From Chersky-299 sp963749535 (GTDB lineage: Bacteria; Actinomycetota; Thermoleophilia; RBG-16-64-13), in the NCBI GenBank assembly GCA_963749535.1, contig CAVVNF010000012.1, positions 1 through 64,000 on the forward strand: a stretch of DNA of 64,000 nucleotides. The letters are read 5' to 3'. This document shows positions 47,273 to 55,813 of the stretch, in pieces. Numbering within the stretch: position 1 is the stretch's first letter; every line of letters starts with the position of its first letter. The translations under genes were made by a program, and so were the position numbers. Under the pieces are notes generated by a model. It was not told where the DNA came from and made no database searches. It was given only the letters and a program-made list of their open reading frames with translations.

Positions 47273-47595
47273 CGGGGCTCCTCGCTGCCGTTACGGTTGC
47301 CGGTTGTTGCGCTATTACTATTAGATTGTTTAGAGAGAAATATAGCGGGTGTAATAAGCACTGTGGAAGACGTTGATAAACCCCTTGTATGGCATCGAGC
47401 CACGGTCGGGCAGGCACGGAAACTCAGTGGGCCATGTGGAGCCGACGGTGGATAACCTTCGCCATCGAAGTTCTGGTGGTGCCGTACTCACACGACCATC
47501 CCGGATTTCCACTGCGACTCCCTGGGTTGTGCGCATGGTAGGTGTGGATAACAAGTCGCCACACGTGAATCCAGGTGACGCCTCGCCGAAAACCT
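47273..47595. other. dnaA-dnaN intergenic region with DnaA boxes and an AT-rich stretch
   Basis: A perfect DnaA box (TGTGGATAA, the complement of TTATCCACA) is at 47543-47551. One-mismatch GGTGGATAA is at 47447-47455 and a weaker CGTTGATAA near 47372. The 30 bases at about 47311-47343 (ATTACTATTAGATTGTTTAG and on) are by far the most AT-rich locally, as expected for an unwinding element. This is a candidate part of oriC and also the promoter of dnaN. Confidence 0.6.
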
Positions 47596-49078
47596 CTACC
47601 GCGCACTCTTGATCTTCGTGGTGAGGCGCTGCACCAGGCCGTACATCTCCCTGTCTTCCCGCATCAACTTCGTTATCTTGTCCACTGCGTGCAAAACGGT
47701 GGTGTGATCACGGCCGCCTATGCGGTCGCCTATCTTCGGCAGGCTCGCGTCGGTAAGCTCGCGGGCAAGATACATCGCGAGGTGGCGCGCTTCGACCACC
47801 GGCCGCGAGCGCTTGTCCCCAGTCACCTCGGTGACAGATACCCCAGTGACCTCCGCGACGGTGGATAGGATAAGTTCGATCGTAATCCGAATGGAAGCTG
47901 TCTCAGGGATGTCTTTCAGTACTTCTCGAGCCAACTCGACGTCGATCGGCCGGTCGCTGAACGAAGAGAACGCAACGACCCTTGTAAGACAACCCTCCAA
48001 CTCGCGGATGTTCGTGGGCACACGCGAGGCTATCAACGTCAGTACATCATCGTCGGCCAGCCGGATGTTCTCGAGGCGGACCCTCTTGCGCAGGATGGCG
48101 ATCCTGGTTTCGAGATCGGGCGGTTGGATGTCGGTAATGAGCCCCCACTCAAAGCGGGAGACGAGTCGGTCTTCCAGGGTGCGCAGGCCCTTCGGGTGGC
48201 GATCCGACGTGATGACGATCTGCTTGCCCGAGTCGTAAAGCGTGTTGAACGTGTGGAAGAACTCTTCCTGTGTCTGCTCCTTCTTCTCGAGGAACTGAAT
48301 GTCGTCGATCAGAAGCACGTCGTTCGTCCGATACCGGTTCTTGAACCCTTCGATGCTGTCGTCGCGGAGCGAATTGATGAAGTCGTTCGTGAACATCTCG
48401 ATCGTCACGTAACGGACCTTCAGCCCGGGGACGTTCTTGAGAACGTACTGGCCGATCGCTTGAAGCAAGTGGGTCTTGCCCAAGCCGACGCCTCCGTAGA
48501 TGAAGAGCGGGTTGTAGGCGCTGCCGGGGCTTTCCGCGGCAGCCAAAGCTGCGGCGTGTGCGAAGCGGTTCGACGGACCGATCACGAACGTGTCGAACGT
48601 GTAGCGGTCGTTCAGACCCACCGCCGAGACCGGTGACGCGAGCGATGACGCGGATGCCGCCTGGCTGCGGACCGGGGCCGTGGGCGAAGGCTGGGCTGCG
48701 GCCCTTCCGGCGTGGCGCCCGGGACCGCGTTGGCTCTGTTGGTCCGAGGCGGCTTGGTCCGCTGCCGCCGCCGCCGCCGGTCGTAGGCGGCGGCGTTTCC
48801 TCCTGGCTCAAAGACTGAGAGAGCTCAGGCGAGACGACGATGCGACAGCGCACGGCGTCCCCTAGCACCTGGGATACCGCGTCGGCGATGAGCGCTTGGA
48901 AGCGGGCGTCGATCCAGTCTTTGGCGAAGTCCGAGGGCACACCCACGGTGTATGTATCGTCCAGCAAGCCGAGCCCGACCGTGGCGTCGAACCAGATGCG
49001 ATATGTCCCCTCGTTCACCTGCTGGGAAATCAGCTTGAGCGCCTCTTCCCAGATAGGATCATTGACGGCCTTGTCCAC
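47596..49078 (-). CDS. dnaA: Chromosomal replication initiator DnaA (one frameshift)
   Basis: Domain I is AVNDPIWEEALKLISQQVNE and VGVPSDFAKDWIDARFQAL. A low-complexity linker (Gly/Pro/Ser/Arg) follows, then the AAA+ domain from DRYTFDTFVIGPSNRFAHAA with P-loop GGVGLGKTHLLQAIG, Walker B LLIDDIQFLEKKEQTQEEFF and the sensor region. Domain IV ends with GGRDHTTVLHAVDKITKL, which binds DnaA boxes. The frame changes within the linker (somewhere between 48640 and 48790), one base too long, and the restored linker reads AAQPSPTAPVRSQAASASSL. GTG 49078 follows GGGAGGGG; a TTG lies nine codons upstream. It initiates replication at the nearby oriC. Confidence 0.95.
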
Positions 49079-49193
49079 GAACCCCTCCCGACCATTCAAC
49101 AGCAAAGAAACACCGGCACAGGACGGAGCGCAACAATCGCGTTGCGCGGTTTTATCCCGCGAGCCGCCCTCCCCCAGGGCTGCACCCCGACAG

Positions 49194-50369
49194 CTAGAGT
49201 ACCGCGTCCAGATACGCTAGGCCCGCGTCGGTCACCGTCCGGTGGCCGCTCGCCCTGGAAGCGACGAACCCTTCCCCTTCCAAGGCAACGAGGTCGCGAT
49301 ACGCCGTCGACGTAGAGACCCCGAGTTCCTCAGCGATGCGGGTCGGGCCCACGGGAGCGAGCTCCACCGTCAGCAGCAAGGTCTTAAGCTGGCGCTCGGG
49401 AAGATTATAAGTCGCCACCGGCGTGGACGCGAGAACCTTCTCGGGCAGCGGCGGCACGTGGATGGTGACAACGGTGCCTCGGCCGAGGTTATTCTCGATC
49501 CTCAGCGTGCCGTCCATGTCTTCGAGCGCATCACGAACTAGCGAGAATCCTGAGCCGACTCCCCGGATATACAACTTGGCCTCCGCATCCGCGGAAGTGA
49601 ACCCGGGTTGAAGCGCGGCGTCCTTGTCGGGGATCCCAGGCCCACGATCCGAGACACGGATGGTGTTTCCTCGATCGAGGATGGTCACCACGACTCCCTG
49701 GAAAGAGGCGTGAACGAGGTTGTCGATGAGCTCTCGCAATACCGGGTAGGGCAGTCTGCCGCCCTGCTCTTTCGCAAGGTCGTGAACTCGCGTGGTCACT
49801 GCCTCGACCAGCTCGGGAAGACGCGTCTCCGCAATGGACACCACTAACGGAGGGCGATGCGTGTCCTCGTAGACTGCGATGCGCGGAGGCTCCCATTCCA
49901 GATGGGAGAGCTCTGGGTGGGCGGCGTAGTCACGGATATCGCCAAACTGGTCACCTTGATGCTGGCCACCTTCATGCCCGACGGAACTCGTGGGCGCCAG
50001 CGTTTCGCCTGTCGACGCGGTGCGCTTGAAGCGGCCAGCGTCCGAGTCGTAGCGCTCCGCGGAGTCGGGACCGATCTCTCCTGGTCTCCGGCCAGGATGA
50101 AGCCCCTCTCCCCCTGCCGCGGTAGCGGTCGCCACCCGCGATTTGGCAGCACGGGCACGGGGGGCGCTCGGCTCGGCTGTACCCGCTTCGCCCGCGACCG
50201 CGTCGGCTCCGCCCACGACCGGCTGTCCTTCGGTGTCATCCTCCGTGCGGCCGTGAGCCCGGCCGGCTTTGGACCCGATGGGTTTGCGTGCTCCACGAGA
50301 GGCCGTCAAGGACACCGCGGACGCGGAAACCTCAGAGGAGCCTAGGGCAAGGGTATCTTCAGCGCTCAT
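49194..50369 (-). CDS. GHKL ATPase-HTH protein beside dnaA (unrecognised family)
   Basis: About 391 residues from ATG 50369 (MSAEDTLALGSSEV), after GGATG. A disordered, Ala/Gly/Arg-rich N-terminal part of 130-150 residues precedes a histidine-kinase-type ATPase domain. The ATPase has an N-box-like LRELIDNLVHASFQGVV, G1 VSDRGPGIPDKDAA and G2 YIRGVGSGFSLVRDALEDM. A winged-helix domain closes the protein (TRIAEELGVSTSTAYRDLVA then EGEGFVASRAS). No phospho-acceptor His domain, membrane helix or receiver is seen. The architecture resembles an RsbW-type ATPase joined to a DNA-binding domain. It lies 115 bases from dnaA, between it and the DnaA-box cluster, so it may act on replication or origin genes. 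Function inferred only from position. Confidence 0.7.
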   Translation of the reverse strand: MSAEDTLALGSSEVSASAVSLTASRGARKPIGSKAGRAHGRTEDDTEGQPVVGGADAVAGEAGTAEPSAPRARAAKSRVATATAAGGEGLHPGRRPGEIGPDSAERYDSDAGRFKRTASTGETLAPTSSVGHEGGQHQGDQFGDIRDYAAHPELSHLEWEPPRIAVYEDTHRPPLVVSIAETRLPELVEAVTTRVHDLAKEQGGRLPYPVLRELIDNLVHASFQGVVVTILDRGNTIRVSDRGPGIPDKDAALQPGFTSADAEAKLYIRGVGSGFSLVRDALEDMDGTLRIENNLGRGTVVTIHVPPLPEKVLASTPVATYNLPERQLKTLLLTVELAPVGPTRIAEELGVSTSTAYRDLVALEGEGFVASRASGHRTVTDAGLAYLDAVL

Positions 50370-51246
50370 TCGTGCATCCAGCCCCCTGGGCGTGCGGTCG
50401 CAGATGTCTCGTGCCGAAAGCGCCTCGTCATTGTACTGTCGCCGTGGCACATTTTCCACAGGCTCATGTGGCATTGAACGCCGCAAATGGGGTTTATTCG
50501 GTTTAGAAAGCCGACGTCACGCTGGTCCATGTCAGACAGAAAGATGGCTATTTTGCAGGGTAAAACACTGGTTATCAACAGGACACTCCACAGGTGTGGA
50601 AAACGTGGAGAATTCCGGAACACTAACCCCGCATACACCACGTTTTCTGGGGATAGTGGGGAAAGACGGTTTCGCAGAAGGGCCTGAGCAGCACTCTCCG
50701 TCTTGCCGGATCTAGGGGTCCGGTGGCTCCAAAAGATGGTCAAAGAGGTCGAAAGGGGGTCCGTTGGGTGGTCTGGCATGCGCGACCCGCCACCGGACGC
50801 CGCGAGGCGCCTGGCGAGCCCAGCGCATGGCCTCTTGTTGTCGGGCGACTGCCCCAGTCGGGCGCCGGCGGTGCGCTCAGAGCGTCCTCTCGAAGACGCC
50901 AATCCACAGAATGATCATGGATCGGCCATCAATCCCCCGGGGCTCCTGCCGTGTTATCCACATTATCCACAGCTAGCCTGTGTACGCCTACGGCAGCGCT
51001 CCCTTTGCTTCCCGCGGTTATCAGACTAAGGGGGCGCATGGGCTTGGCCGCCGCTGAAAGTGATCTTTTCGCCTACAACCGATTCGGCTCCTCCTCGGGC
51101 AAGCTCTAGGCTGATCGGCTTTCCCTCCTCCGGCGCACGCATATCTGGCGCGGTCGACGCACCCATGAGGGTCTAGGCGCCTCGAGCCTAGCGGTGGAAG
51201 GGTGCTCCCGCGAACGGAATCCGCAGAAAGGACGCACCACGGGTGA
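50370..51246. other. Probable oriC: DnaA-box cluster between the ATPase-HTH gene and rpmH
   Basis: Two perfect DnaA boxes in tandem with no spacer (TTATCCACA at 50954-50962 and 50963-50971). One-mismatch boxes are TTATCAACA at 50572-50580, TTTTCCACA at 50452-50460 and its inverse TGTGGAAAA at 50595-50603. The 50480-50600 stretch is richer in A/T than its surroundings. Genes diverge from here in both directions (dnaA side minus, rpmH side plus), as around an origin. There is no convincing gene in the 880 bases. Confidence 0.75.
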
Positions 51247-51275
51247 TTGACGGCGGGGGAGCCGACTTGTATACT
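51247..51275 (+). promoter_or_regulatory. Sigma-70-type promoter of the rpmH operon
   Basis: TTGACG, exactly 17 bases, then TATACT: a near-consensus vegetative promoter 93 bases upstream of the rpmH start. The leader contains no other start. Confidence 0.8.
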
Positions 51276-51367
51276 TCGCCACCCTCTTATGTGACCGTTC
51301 CGGGGTATCTGACCAGGTGCGGCGGCCGGCTAGGGCTGTCGAGACGCTGAGCGATAAGCGAGGAAAT

Positions 51368-51502
51368 GTGAAAAGGACGTATCAGCCCAATAAGCGCAAG
51401 CGCAAGAAGACCCATGGGTTTCGCGTGCGCATGAGTACGAAAGCCGGTCGAGCGGTCCTCAAGCGGAGGCGCGACAAAGGCCGCAAACGCCTGTCGGCCT
51501 AG
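51368..51502 (+). CDS. rpmH: 50S ribosomal protein L34
   Basis: 44 residues from GTG 51368 (KRTYQPNKRKRKKTHGFRVR), after GCGAGGAAAT. The rest (STKAGRAVLKRRRDKGRKRL) is standard L34. The upstream open frame is ignored because the family starts here. First gene of the rpmH-rnpA-yidD-yidC-jag operon. Confidence 0.97.
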   Translation: MKRTYQPNKRKRKKTHGFRVRMSTKAGRAVLKRRRDKGRKRLSA

Positions 51503-51508
51503 CATGGC

Positions 51509-51910
51509 GTGACTCGGTCTCACGGCCGACTTTCTCGTTCCGAAGACTTCGCCCGTGTCTATCGCTCGGGCCGGTCTGTTGCCAATAGGTATCTGGTTCT
51601 ATACTATTTCGAGCGCTCTGGAGCCGCGAGCACAGGCGACAATGCGCAGTCTCCGCGGATCGGGTTTTCAGTCTCAAAGCGCCTCGGCTCGGCGGTCGAC
51701 AGAAACCGTATCAAGCGCGTCCTGCGCGAGGCGTACCGTTTGAACGGCCAGTCCTTCAGGGGGAATATGGACTTCGTATTGATCGCGCGTGAGCCCTTAG
51801 CTGATCTGTTGTCGACGGAGGGGTATTCGGGCGTTGAGGCGAAGATGATCGAGGTTTTTCGAAAAGCCTCTCTTCTGGCGGTATCGCAAGAGCCACGGGC
51901 CAAGTCGTGA
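51509..51910 (+). CDS. rnpA: Ribonuclease P protein component
   Basis: 133 residues from GTG 51509, six bases after the rpmH stop. Signature: LSRSEDFARVYRSGRSVANR, RIGFSVSKRLGSAVDRNRIK and RVLREAYRL. It binds the RNase P RNA that matures tRNA 5' ends. The insert SGAASTGDNAQSP before the RIGFSVSK motif is somewhat long but normal for GC-rich members. Confidence 0.95.
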   Translation: MTRSHGRLSRSEDFARVYRSGRSVANRYLVLYYFERSGAASTGDNAQSPRIGFSVSKRLGSAVDRNRIKRVLREAYRLNGQSFRGNMDFVLIAREPLADLLSTEGYSGVEAKMIEVFRKASLLAVSQEPRAKS

Positions 51911-52332
51911 ACAGGAAGTCTCACCCAATGCGGGTCGTGTTGATCTGGGCTGTCCGCTCTTATCAAACGCTGATATCCCCAGCTCTTCCTCGTTCCTGCA
52001 AGTATCATCCTTCATGTTCCCAGTATGCGATCGACGCGGTCACGCAGTACGGGGCCATGCGCGGGTTCGTACTGGCGGTGTGGCGGCTGATGCGATGCAA
52101 TCCCTTGAGTTACGGCGGCTATGACCCGGTCGAGAGGCAGAGGGTGTTCAAGCCGCGCCCGGCGTCGGTCAAGAGCGAAGAGGGTGTCGGAGTAGAGTTT
52201 ACCTGCAATGACGCATCACTTCATGTAATGAATCATGGAAAGGACTCGTGTCAGCGAGACGAACCTCTCGCGTCTCATGGGGCGACGAGTCGGAACAGGC
52301 TTGTTGTTCGGAGTCGAGTGATGAGCCAATGA
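51907..52332 (+). CDS. yidD: Membrane protein insertion efficiency factor YidD, with extended C-terminus
   Basis: 141 residues from GTG 51907, which overlaps the rnpA stop (GTGA). The core is YQTLISPALPRSCKYHPSCS then YGAMRGFVLAVWRLMRCNPL and GGYDPV, the whole YidD family. About 60 further residues after PVERQRVFKP have no family match, and YidD usually ends near there, so the tail may be a misread or lineage-specific addition. The last base of the stop is shared with the yidC start. Confidence 0.88.
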   Translation: MNRKSHPMRVVLIWAVRSYQTLISPALPRSCKYHPSCSQYAIDAVTQYGAMRGFVLAVWRLMRCNPLSYGGYDPVERQRVFKPRPASVKSEEGVGVEFTCNDASLHVMNHGKDSCQRDEPLASHGATSRNRLVVRSRVMSQ

Positions 52333-53252
52333 GCGCGATAGCGAACCTTCTTTCGCCGCTGAGCAACTTCTTCTTCTCGATTCTCAAGGTCCTGCACGGC
52401 GGGCATCTACAAGCCGGCAGTACAAGCGTCTGGGTTGGTGGCAGGATTTCGTGGGCTTGGTCGATCGTGCTGCTCACCGTGATTGTCCGGGTCGTGCTCA
52501 TTCCTCTCACGTGGCGCCAGATCAAGAGCATGCGCGCCATGCAGGCACTACAGCCACAGATCAAGGAACTGCAGGAGAAATACAAGAGCGACCGGCAGCT
52601 TCTTCAGCAGAAGACAATGGAGTTCTACTCGGAGAACAAGGTCAGTCCCTTCGGGTCTTGCCTGCCTCTGATCCTCCAGTTGCCGGTATTCTTCGGTCTT
52701 TACTACATGCTACGAGGGCAGTCCGGTGTGAGCACCGCCGGCGTGCATGGAGTGCTCATAGGTCAGGGGTGGCTTTGGATCCATGACATCACCAAGTTCA
52801 GCCTCCCGCTCATGTTCCTGTATGTTGCCAGCCAATTTGTAGCCTCATGGCAGACTGCCCGCCATAGTCCGTCGCAGCAGAAGATGCTTGCCTATTTCAT
52901 GCCGGTCATCGTCGGTATCTTCATGTTCATCGGCAAATGGCCGGCGGGTCTGTTCATCTACTGGTTCACATCCAACCTTTGGACCATAGCTCAGCAATTC
53001 GTTGCGGAGAAACTTATGCCGATGCCGGTCCCGGTTCAGACGGGGGGGTCGTCAACTCGTGGGGGTTCCGTCAAACCTCCCGCGAAAGCTCCTGCCCAGG
53101 TGACGCCTGGACGGTCCGGGGCGCGGCCGGCTGTAAAGAGTGGAGGCAAGCCAAGTGGCCAAAAAACGGGTACAGCAAGGAAGCAAACAGGTGGCCAGGG
53201 CCAACGGCCCAACCGTGGAACAGGCCGTGCAAAGGGCTCTCGCGGAACTTGA
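52329..53252 (+). CDS. yidC: Membrane protein insertase YidC/Oxa1 family
   Basis: 307 residues from ATG 52329 (MSAIANLLSPLSNFFFSILK), overlapping the yidD stop; an in-frame GTG at 52248 with GGAAAGGA before it is the alternative. Oxa1 core: SWAWSIVLLTVIVRVVLIPL, KSMRAMQALQPQIKELQEKY, GSCLPLILQLPVFFGLYYML, KMLAYFMPVIVGIFMFIGKW and PAGLFIYWFTSNLWTIAQQF; five membrane helices fit. The conserved Arg is in the second segment. The basic Gly/Lys tail is typical. It inserts proteins into the membrane. Confidence 0.93.
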   Translation: MSAIANLLSPLSNFFFSILKVLHGGHLQAGSTSVWVGGRISWAWSIVLLTVIVRVVLIPLTWRQIKSMRAMQALQPQIKELQEKYKSDRQLLQQKTMEFYSENKVSPFGSCLPLILQLPVFFGLYYMLRGQSGVSTAGVHGVLIGQGWLWIHDITKFSLPLMFLYVASQFVASWQTARHSPSQQKMLAYFMPVIVGIFMFIGKWPAGLFIYWFTSNLWTIAQQFVAEKLMPMPVPVQTGGSSTRGGSVKPPAKAPAQVTPGRSGARPAVKSGGKPSGQKTGTARKQTGGQGQRPNRGTGRAKGSRGT

Positions 53253-53916
53253 TTTCGCGCCTGGTGAGTTAGCCGATGATCAGTACGAGGTAACCATCCT
53301 GGTGCCGCCCGAGGAAGGCTTCATGGGCGTTGGCGCGGTGGATGCCTTCGTCGAGGTGGCGCTCACCGACGAGGCGCTCGACTTCTTCGGGCCCGAGGTC
53401 GACCAACAGCCGGTGGATCTCTTTGAGGATGACGAAGAGGATGACGATTTCGTCGACCCTGATGAAGCGCCCGAAGCGCAGCGACTCCGGGTCTTTCTGA
53501 GACGTGTCCTGGACGAACTCGACCTAGAGGCTCAGATTCGCATCACTGAAAAACCGGATGAGATCTACGCCGAAATCTCGGGAGAGGATCTGGGCATCTT
53601 CATCGGACGCAGGGGCCAGACCATCGACGCGGTCGAATACCTCGCCAGCATCGCCGTATTCCCCGAACCTCACGAGCGGAAGCATGTGGAAATCGACGCC
53701 GAAGGCTACAAGGAGCGTCGTCGTCGTCAGATCGAGCGAGTCGCCCTGCGCAAGGCCCAAGAGGCGGCGCGGCGCGGAAAGCCCGTTCAACTCACACCCA
53801 TGACTCCAGCCGAACGAAAGATCGTTCATGTGACGCTGAAGAGCAGGTCGGATGTCGTGACGGCCAGCCAAGGTCGCGAGCCCAATCGGTCGGTGGTGAT
53901 TTCTCCCACGAGGTGA
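53155..53916 (+). CDS. Jag/KhpB, Jag-N, KH and R3H domain protein
   Basis: 253 residues from GTG 53155, with GGAGG eight bases upstream, overlapping yidC by about 98 bases. The Jag-N part (ARANGPTVEQAVQRALAELD) leads to an acidic linker (DDEEDDDFVDPDEAPEAQ), a KH domain (ISGEDLGIFIGRRGQTIDAV) and R3H (VEIDAEGYKERRRRQIERVA and TPAERKIVHVTLK). It binds RNA and works with KhpA/YidC in cell division and elongation control. Confidence 0.88.
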   Translation: MAKKRVQQGSKQVARANGPTVEQAVQRALAELDFAPGELADDQYEVTILVPPEEGFMGVGAVDAFVEVALTDEALDFFGPEVDQQPVDLFEDDEEDDDFVDPDEAPEAQRLRVFLRRVLDELDLEAQIRITEKPDEIYAEISGEDLGIFIGRRGQTIDAVEYLASIAVFPEPHERKHVEIDAEGYKERRRRQIERVALRKAQEAARRGKPVQLTPMTPAERKIVHVTLKSRSDVVTASQGREPNRSVVISPTR

Positions 53917-54145
53917 ACCCACGTCCCCGCGAGGCGGGTTTCGGCCCCGCGCAGTGAGCCTAGGGTGGTTTGCCGGCCGCGACGAAGTCACAGCCAAGCG
54001 GTGGCGGTAGCCGCGGGGCGGCCGCGGTGAGTCGCGCTTCGGTAGGTCATCCTGAGCGCGTCACGCCAGTCTTGGCCGTTTGTCTTGTTTTCTGGCATCA
54101 TCTCTTCCCCTGACCCCAATGGCTGCGCGGCCTTGGCACAAGCGC

Positions 54146-55603
54146 ATGCCGCTTCAGCGAGCAATCAACTTGGCTGTTCAACGTAACAATGATCCAGAGC
54201 GTGATGGCGCGGACACCATAGTCGCGATGTCGACGGCACCAGGTCGCGGGGCTATCGGTATCGTGAGGATGAGTGGTCCTGACGCACTGCGCATCGGCGA
54301 GTCAGCTTTCAGGCCGGCGCGAGGTTTTCCGGTGCGCCAGGCCGAAACGCACTGTCTCTTATATGGGCACGTTGTAAGCGCGGTCGATGGCGCGGTGATC
54401 GATGAAGCGCTTCTCGCAGTGATGCGCTCTCCGCGGACATATACGCGAGAGGACATCGTCGAGATTCACTGCCACGGAGGCCTGGCTGCGCAGCGCGAGG
54501 TCCTTCGGGAGGTCATCAAACTGGGGGCGCGGCCCGCCGATCCCGGAGAGTTCACCAGGCGCGCCTTCCTCAACGGCCGAATCGACCTGACACAAGCCGA
54601 AAGTGTGGCATCGATCGTCTCGGCCCGGAGTGCGGGCGCGCTCAGAGCGTCGGTGCGTCAGCTCGAAGGAGGGCTATCCAAGAAGCTTCGCGATCTGAGG
54701 AAGCGTCTGATCCGGGTCCTTGCCCAGGTCGAGGCAACGGTGGATTTCGCCGACGAGGACATAGAGCCCGTCGATTGGCCGTCAGTGTCCCACGAGCTGA
54801 GCGAGGTCATTCGTGAGCTCCGTCTGCTGCTTGAAACTGCCTTCTTAGGTAGAGCTCTGGAGCACGGAGTCCGCACTGCGATCGTCGGCCGGCCGAACGT
54901 TGGCAAGAGCTCGCTTTTGAACGCGCTGCTGATGCGGGAGAGGGCCATCGTGTCCGAGATCCCCGGTACGACTCGTGACACCGTCGAGGAACTCGTGGAA
55001 ATCGGGGGGATTCCTCTCCATCTTGTGGACACAGCTGGACTGAGAAATGGCGGGGACCGCGTCGAACAGATGGGCGTCGAGCGATCTCGCAAGGCAATGG
55101 AGGAAGCTGACCTTGTTCTCGCGGTGTTCGATCTTTCCAAACCTTGGACGCCAGTAGACTTGGAGCTCTTGTCGGAGCTCGATCCTGCCAGAACGATTGT
55201 CGTCGGAAATAAGCTGGATCTCGTCGATTTGCCGGTTTCGGACGCATTGGGCAGCCAACTGGAGGCGGCGACGAGCCGGGACGACTGGCTGCACTTCTCG
55301 GTCTCCGCAGTGGTGGGTACCGGGCTGGATGGTCTTCGCGCCCTGATACAACAGAATGTCACCGGAGAGGCGGGCGTGCACCTCGACGAGCCGATCCTTG
55401 CGAATGAGCGGCAGCGGGGGCTCGTAGAGGAGGCTTTAGTCAGCGCAGTTGCCGCCTTGGAAGGGTCGCAGAGCGCTGCGTACGAAGAACTGATCTGCGA
55501 AGACATTCGCGCTTCGGTCAATGCGCTCGGGCATGTGACGGGAGAAGACATTACTCCAGACCTACTCGAAGAAATCTTCAGTCGGTTTTGCGTTGGGAAA
55601 TGA
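54146..55603 (+). CDS. mnmE: tRNA modification GTPase MnmE
   Basis: 485 residues from ATG 54146; the frame is open to 54080 and no site has a good ribosome binding site, so the start is uncertain. Family core starts DTIVAMSTAPGRGAIGIVRM, with FTRRAFLNGRIDLTQAESVA, GRPNVGKSSLLNALLMRERA (G1), IPGTTRDTVEE (G2) and VDTAGLR (G3); it ends with FCVGK, the C-terminal C-x-G-K. With MnmG it installs the cmnm5 group at U34 of certain tRNAs. A 230-base gap follows jag. Confidence 0.93.
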   Translation: MPLQRAINLAVQRNNDPERDGADTIVAMSTAPGRGAIGIVRMSGPDALRIGESAFRPARGFPVRQAETHCLLYGHVVSAVDGAVIDEALLAVMRSPRTYTREDIVEIHCHGGLAAQREVLREVIKLGARPADPGEFTRRAFLNGRIDLTQAESVASIVSARSAGALRASVRQLEGGLSKKLRDLRKRLIRVLAQVEATVDFADEDIEPVDWPSVSHELSEVIRELRLLLETAFLGRALEHGVRTAIVGRPNVGKSSLLNALLMRERAIVSEIPGTTRDTVEELVEIGGIPLHLVDTAGLRNGGDRVEQMGVERSRKAMEEADLVLAVFDLSKPWTPVDLELLSELDPARTIVVGNKLDLVDLPVSDALGSQLEAATSRDDWLHFSVSAVVGTGLDGLRALIQQNVTGEAGVHLDEPILANERQRGLVEEALVSAVAALEGSQSAAYEELICEDIRASVNALGHVTGEDITPDLLEEIFSRFCVGK

Positions 55604-55628
55604 TGGAGACTGAGCACGTTGAAGATGG

Positions 55629-55649
55629 CAACGCATTCCCCATGCGTTG
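55629..55649 (+). terminator. Inverted repeat downstream of mnmE
   Basis: CAACGCAT / ATGCGTTG, a perfect 8-bp stem with a 5-base loop 25 bases after the mnmE stop. No T-run follows, so it could be a factor-assisted terminator or a simple mRNA end. Confidence 0.4.
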
Positions 55650-55813
55650 GGAACCGGCTGGCTTCGGGGTTCGCGCAACCTGGGAAGTCGCGCAGCCGGG
55701 GAGGTCACGGCGCTTCGGCAATCACAAGGATTATGCCCGCGGCTGCGTGAGCTGATACACAAGACGTTATGGTAGTCAGGCTGCAAATGGTCAGAGAAGA
55801 CAAGAAGGATAGA

